Shown here: positions 59,291 to 64,000 of the stretch, piece after piece
Layout: every line of letters begins with the position of its first letter
Position numbering within the stretch: the stretch's first letter is position 1
Source of the DNA: Rutpela maculata
Taxonomy: Eukaryota; Arthropoda; Insecta; Coleoptera; Cerambycidae
Assembly: GCA_936432065.2 (NCBI GenBank)
Contig: OW386291.2
Location: forward strand, 23,227,821 to 23,291,820
DNA length: 64,000 nucleotides
Direction: 5' to 3'
Position numbers and translations under genes: made by a program
The notes under the pieces: generated by a model
The model's database searches: none
What the model was told of the DNA's origin: nothing
The model's input: only the letters and a program-made list of their open reading frames with translations

Positions 59291-61005
59291 TTTAACTTCG
59301 GAATAATGTCATATTGAACGGATTTCGTTCATTTTTGGCAGTATAATAGTAAATGCTTCACAGAAAAGTTTCTACATTGTGCTGGGGCTTGCTAATTTAT
59401 AGGGGGTGGATGCCACCCCCTCGCAGGGGGTGGCACTTAAAAATATATATATTTATTGGAGCTGGAATACAATCAAATTTTAAGAAGAAAAGGTTCTATG
59501 CAATTTTCCACATAAATTGATAGTTTTTAAGTTATAACGACTTCAAAATTGCGATTTTAGCTTAAAAAAAAGATATTTCCAAACGGCTTTCGTCAAGTAT
59601 CTCGAAAAGTATTACTTTATCGAAAAAATGTTACAAATCAATTACAGAAAGTACAAACTGGGAATTAATTATATTTTTTGTTTATTGATGTAGGATTAAT
59701 AATTTCGGAGATATTTAAGTTTATATTTGGTATCCAAGTGTTTTGAAATTGCCTTTAAAGTTTAAAATGCATTTTTTTTCTAAAGCAAGTGCTTTAAATG
59801 AGCAAAAAAACTTTGAGCATCTAGATAATGCTACATTTTAACGAAAAACCGTATTTGAGATAATTTTTTTAAATTACTGGCTAATTAGAGTAACAAAATG
59901 GCGACCTTTTTATATAAAAAAATATAAATACGCATATTTTCCGGTAATAACTTCTTTATTTCTTATGCTTATGCTTAATTTCATTTCTTAGCATGCGTGA
60001 CGTAGGTGTCACAATTTCTGAGATATTTAACATTTAAACTGCATTTTTCGTGTTATAAACGTTCGGACGCCATTTGTAAACTTTCATATCTCCGAAACTA
60101 TTAAATCTATGTAAATAAATAAACAAGCGAAATCCATTATCAGTTTATGAGCTTTATTTTTGGTTTCTACCTATTTTTCAATAAAACTAATATTTATTGA
60201 GATATTTCGAAAAGAAAAAAAAATTACGTTTTATCGAAAATACCTTTATAGTTTAAGCTGTATTTTTTTCTAAAGCAAGTGCTGTATACAAACCAAAAAA
60301 ATTGAGCATCTACGTCATGCCATATATTAATGAGAAAGAGTGTTTGAAATTCCTTTTTTTTAATTACTGGCTAATTACAGTAACATAATGGCGAAATTGT
60401 TATTAAAAAAATGTGTAGACGCACATTGCTTCGGTCATAACTTCTTTGTTTCTTATGCTACAGAAACAAATAAAAAACAGTTGAAAGCTTAATAACCTAT
60501 TATTCTATCTATTAGCATCCTTGACGTAGGTGTCACAGATTCTGAGTTATTTAACTCTCACTCTAAATAATTATCTTATGAACACTTGGATGCCAAATTT
60601 AAACTTAAATATCTCCGAAATTGTTAATCCTACATCAATAAACAAAAGATATAATTAATTCCCAGTTTGTACTTTCTGTAATTGGTCTGTAACATTTTTT
60701 CGATAAAGTAATACTTTTCGAGATACTTGACGAAAGCCGTTTGGAAATACCTTTTTTTAAGCTAAAATCTCAATTTTGAAGTAGTTATAACTTAAAAAAA
60801 CTACCAATTTATGTGAAAAATTGCATAGAACCTTTTCTTCTTAAAATTTGATTATACTTCAGCTCCAACAAATATATATATTTATAAATATAGCAAGCCC
60901 CCGCACAATATAGAAACTTTTCTGTGAAGCATTTACTATTATACTGCCAAAAATGAAACGAAATCTGTTCAATATGACATTATTCCGAAGTTTTGCATAT
61001 TTTTT
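59290..61005. repeat. 1.7-kb imperfect palindrome
   Basis: The arms 59290-59705 and 60590-61005 pair throughout: 'ttcggaataatgtcatattg' with its complement near 60970-60995, 'ctttcgtcaagtatctcgaa' with its complement near 60720, 'taggattaataatttcggag' with its complement near 60610. The 0.9-kb centre has direct duplicates ('cgtaggtgtcaca' at 60002 and 60524). No ORF with a domain. A long-TIR foldback element is the likely origin. Confidence 0.85.
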
Positions 61006-61149
61006 ATCTCTGGATATTGTACTAAAAATGAAGGCAAAATTTTGATTTTTTACACAAAAAGTGCCCGTCTTTTTGGTTCCAGTAAATTCCAAATTGAGAA
61101 AAAAAAATTCCAAATCGTTTTTTGCCAGTCCTAACTATTATGTATACGC

Positions 61150-62000
61150 TCAAATTTTTTCGACCGTGATGAATGCATTATCTAAAAAAATTTGCACTAA
61201 ATTTTTGAAAAAGTGAATTTTTTTGGCTTTAAGTTTAAATAACTTAGCAGGGAACCATCTTAGCTAAATGTTACTAGAGACAAGAATTTATAGCAAAAAA
61301 CCAAGGAAAATGTTGCTTTTTTAATTTTTTTGGTAAAGATAATAGCTTAGCAAATAGAAGTGTTTGAAGATAACTCTTAACGTTTTTTGTTTTTTAATTT
61401 GACGCATTTACGATGAATATAGTAAAACTGACAACCTCGTACTGTTTTGACCCTCCTGACCTTAATGAGGATTAAGAAACCTTCAAAATGCTTTTTTGGA
61501 TGATTTTTAGTGTTAATTGCAAAAAAGATATGACCGAAATAAGGAGCGTGCCTCGTTTTAGCAAATTACGATATTGCTTGTTTGGTGCTAAAAGCTCAAA
61601 AATTTTGAATTGCCAAGGAATAATCATAACTTTTATACTTTTTTTATATTTACACACATTTCTTTTGTCGTTGGACATTCATGTATGCATTTGTGTAAAT
61701 ATGTATGAAAATCATAAACAATATTAGTTTCATTAAAAAATTCCCAGTACTTCCTTTATATTTATTTTTTAAATTTAGGGGGGTAAAAGCAATTATTTTT
61801 CTTATTAGGGGATGAGTTTTATGTCTCAAAATATAACAATCTGCTAAGAAAGTAATAATTTCCCAAAATAAACAAAAAATAATTCATCCATTTTATCCCT
61901 CTTATATCGGCCATATTGACAGTGCAAAATAACATTTTCTGACTTCACATCCATGATCAGCCACTCCAAAAACGTAAATAATATAAATTTCAATAATATA
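61150..62000. other. Nothing recognised
   Basis: AT-rich DNA with overlapping short ORFs on both strands (61472-61727) that show no domain. Confidence 0.5.
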
Positions 62001-62009
62001 TTATCAGTA

Positions 62010-63340
62010 CTTCGTTGATTGATTGATTAATTTACCAGCGTGCGGTAGGCATTGCTGCCACTCCCAAGTTATACAGCTGGGCCTGCTACGTCCACGCTGG
62101 GTTGGACTAAGGTCATGCTTGTTGCCAGCAGCGAGAGCCACATGGCGCATGGTAAAGGAATGTGGGAGGTGTAGGTATTTGTGAGATGCGTTACCGCATT
62201 ATGTCGTGAGGGAGCGTTTAAGCCCCCTTTTTTGTATTTTTGGTTCTGGGCTTCTGCCTATTCTGGGTCTTCTTGTGAGATATGTTGCCGCGTTGTGGCG
62301 CTGCTATCTGTGCTTCTATTTTTGTACTTGTTTCCACAAGTCTTCTTCTTCTTCTGAGGCTTCTGATTCCTCTGTTTTTGATTCTGGTAGAGTATATATC
62401 GCTCCGATTTTTTTGTGAAATTCATTTTTCCCCTTGCTTTTCTTTCCCAGTATGTTTGGTCCTTTCCCAGTTTGTTCATGATCCTCTCGATTATTGTTTT
62501 CCACGTGTAACATGGTCTCCCAATTTTAAGTTTGCTGCTGTTCAGTGTTAGTGCTTTCTTCAGTAGGTGTGTTGTTTCCCTTCTTTGGACGTGTCCCTAG
62601 TACTTCATTGCGTACATTTCTATCCTTTTTGTGATTGTCTTCCCTTCTAGTAGTGTTGATGTTTCATGTCGTTGTTTTTGCCCTGTTGTTTTTCTGAGTA
62701 ATTGGATGATGTCTCTTTCAGCTCTTCTCAAACTTCTTCTGTTGGCTTTTGTTGTTGCCGCGTTTTTAACTCCATATGTCATTGTTGGCAGTATGATGGC
62801 TATGTACAGCCGTTTGGCCAGGCCCCATGATAGTTTGTTTTTCTCAATGAACGGTATAATTGCTCTTGTGACTCTGTATGTTGTTTTTATTCTCTCCTTT
62901 ACTGTATCTCTCCTTTTTAGTTGGTTCGTCAGATAGATCCGACTCTCTTTTGTTGATGGGTCTCGCTCCATTATTAGACTTTTCTTGAAATTTACTTTCA
63001 GCCCAGATGTGTCCAAATGCCTATTTTGTATTCTTCTCCACTGATCCGACTCTTTTTTGTTGATGGGTCTCGCTCCATTATTAGACTTTTCTTGAAATTT
63101 ACTTTCAGCCCAGATGTGTCCAAATGCGGTTTCATGTTTTCTAGGAAGTTGAAAATTTGTTGCTCTTCTTCTGCGACGATTAGGAGGTCATCGGCGTAAG
63201 CTAATACGATTGGGGTTCTCAGTGTTTCCGTGTCTTCGTTAAAATTTGGTGTTTCCCTTATTGTGTTTTGTATGGCAGTTGTTTCATGAAGGCAGGCCTT
63301 TATTATCTTGTTTATTAGATAGTGCGGCACTCCTTTGTTA
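62010..63340 (-). mobile_element. LINE fragment, minus strand, cut by an inserted element
   Basis: Carries RT motif C and the downstream region (see next feature), then a basic tail and a GC-richer 3' portion (62030-62240). No poly(A) or simple-repeat tail was identified. The RT frame stops being recognisable exactly where the TA-flanked end at 63343 begins. Confidence 0.65.
62258..63330 (-). pseudogene. LINE reverse transcriptase, C-terminal half, with internal 85-bp duplication
   Basis: From 63330: MPHYLINKIIKACLHETTA, PIVLAYADDLLIVAEEEQQ (motif C, about 63180-63215), then MKPHLDTSGLKVNFKKSLIM. 63043-63127 repeats as 62936-63020 (85 bp, offset 107), forcing a frame change. The distal copy leads into RDTVKERIKTTYRV, KLSWGLAKRLYIAIILPTMT and LLRKTTGQKQRHETSTLL. 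A TAG replaces the expected Trp after MYAMKY (about 62597). The frame then continues GHVQRR and KLKIGRPCYTWKTIIERIM. Motif B before YADD seems deleted. Non-functional. Confidence 0.75.
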
Positions 63341-63342
63341 TA

Positions 63343-63959
63343 CAGGGTGTTGACTATGGCTTCTTATAAATTTTTTTGACTTCATGGAGAGTGAAAACCA
63401 CCCCTGCTAAAGTCAAAAAATTAATAATTGGGGTAAAAGCACATCTATTCCTTTTTAAGGTTTAATTATTGCTTCTAATTTATTTAAACATATGATTTAT
63501 TTTTAAATATATTTTTAAGGCCAAGAATGGCAATATAAAGTTTAATTTAGATCTTATCCGAAATTAAATTAGGAAAGCACTCAACCAAGTCTACGCGGAA
63601 GAAGACCCGGAAACCAGCAGCCAGATCACCAGCTCCGCGAAAGCCTTAGCACTAAGATAATATACAACGGATCCATACAACTGAAAATAAAGGCTTCAAA
63701 ACTGTTTAAACATATTTACTGGCTCTCCACTGAAATCTGGTCGACTGTCTTGAAATAAAACCATATAGTTGTTTACATAAACAAAGCCAATAGCAGCAAG
63801 GTTAACAACAAGAACCATCCAACTAAATACAGGTCAAATAATACGATAATTTTAATAGTTTCTCTTGGAATTTTACTGTATATTTTTTGGCAGTATCAAC
63901 TACATTTTCAAAAATGCATGCCTCCTTAAAGTTTTTTGGATAAGTTTTGAGTCACACTG
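63343..63959. mobile_element. Possible TA-flanked MITE at the LINE boundary
   Basis: CAGGGTGTTGACT at 63343 and the mirrored end GAGTCACACTG at 63959 are both flanked by TA. Inner similarity of the ends is weak ('ttcttataaattttttt' against 'aacttatccaaaaaact'). No ORF. Confidence 0.4.
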
Positions 63960-64000
63960 TATATGGTAATGGAGTATTTTACTTCTCTGTTAGACCCCGT

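Overview
The window looks like TE-saturated insect nuclear DNA, most likely from a beetle with a large genome (organism inferred from gene and transposon content, not proven). It is AT-rich, has no operons, and every cellular coding block is a short exon with GT/AG splice sites. The only clearly conserved host gene is the 3' part of an M1-family aminopeptidase N (APN) on the minus strand. Ten exons can be placed by reading across splice junctions: 56827-56961, 51143-51441, 42295-42380, 41847-42172, 41710-41789, 33410-33552, 33224-33353, 28089-28202, 27920-28028 and 23995-24150. They join in one open frame of 525 residues plus stop. The 5' part, with the catalytic zinc site, lies beyond the right edge of the window. 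This part of the gene spans 33 kb because its introns are packed with transposons.

Layout. 1-3 kb: no gene seen. 3-4.1 kb: inverted-repeat element with GC-rich repeat units. 4.2-6.5 kb: 5'-truncated LINE (minus). 6.5-7.8 kb: foldback structure split by a 5S rRNA-derived SINE with a 12-bp target duplication. 8.3-11.0 kb: a TIR-bounded element carrying a rearranged pseudogene of a nuclease-like/Cys-rich protein. 13.2-14.5 kb: a tRNA-derived SINE split by a LINE. 15.2-17.5 kb: foldback with arms of 30-bp tandem repeats. 17.5-20.8 kb: Penelope-like remnants and a LINE encoding only ORF1. 20.9-23.8 kb: decayed LINE pieces around a gypsy-type gag. 24-57 kb: APN, whose introns hold MITEs (25.5-27.4 kb), a tandem-repeat foldback (29.3-30.7 kb), a mariner-like transposon (30.9-32.9 kb), a Crypton-type tyrosine-recombinase unit (33.9-36.7 kb), two adjacent foldbacks (37.9-41.5 kb; the second carries a Cys-rich ORF), a nest of TA-flanked elements (42.9-47.3 kb), and another inverted-repeat element with the nuclease-like/Cys-rich pseudogene (52.1-54.4 kb). 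57-64 kb: a second copy of the 8.3-kb TIR family, a 1.7-kb palindrome and another LINE.

Two systems deserve most attention. (1) One protein family, with acidic motifs like a FEN1/PIN nuclease and a C-terminal cysteine cluster, occurs three times here, each time inside a different inverted-repeat shell, which suggests it belongs to or is carried by these elements. (2) The Crypton-type tyrosine recombinase has an uninterrupted ORF with the R/HxxR/H/Y residues and lies between two same-orientation ~190-bp hairpin repeats. All similarities were judged by eye; no database search was possible.
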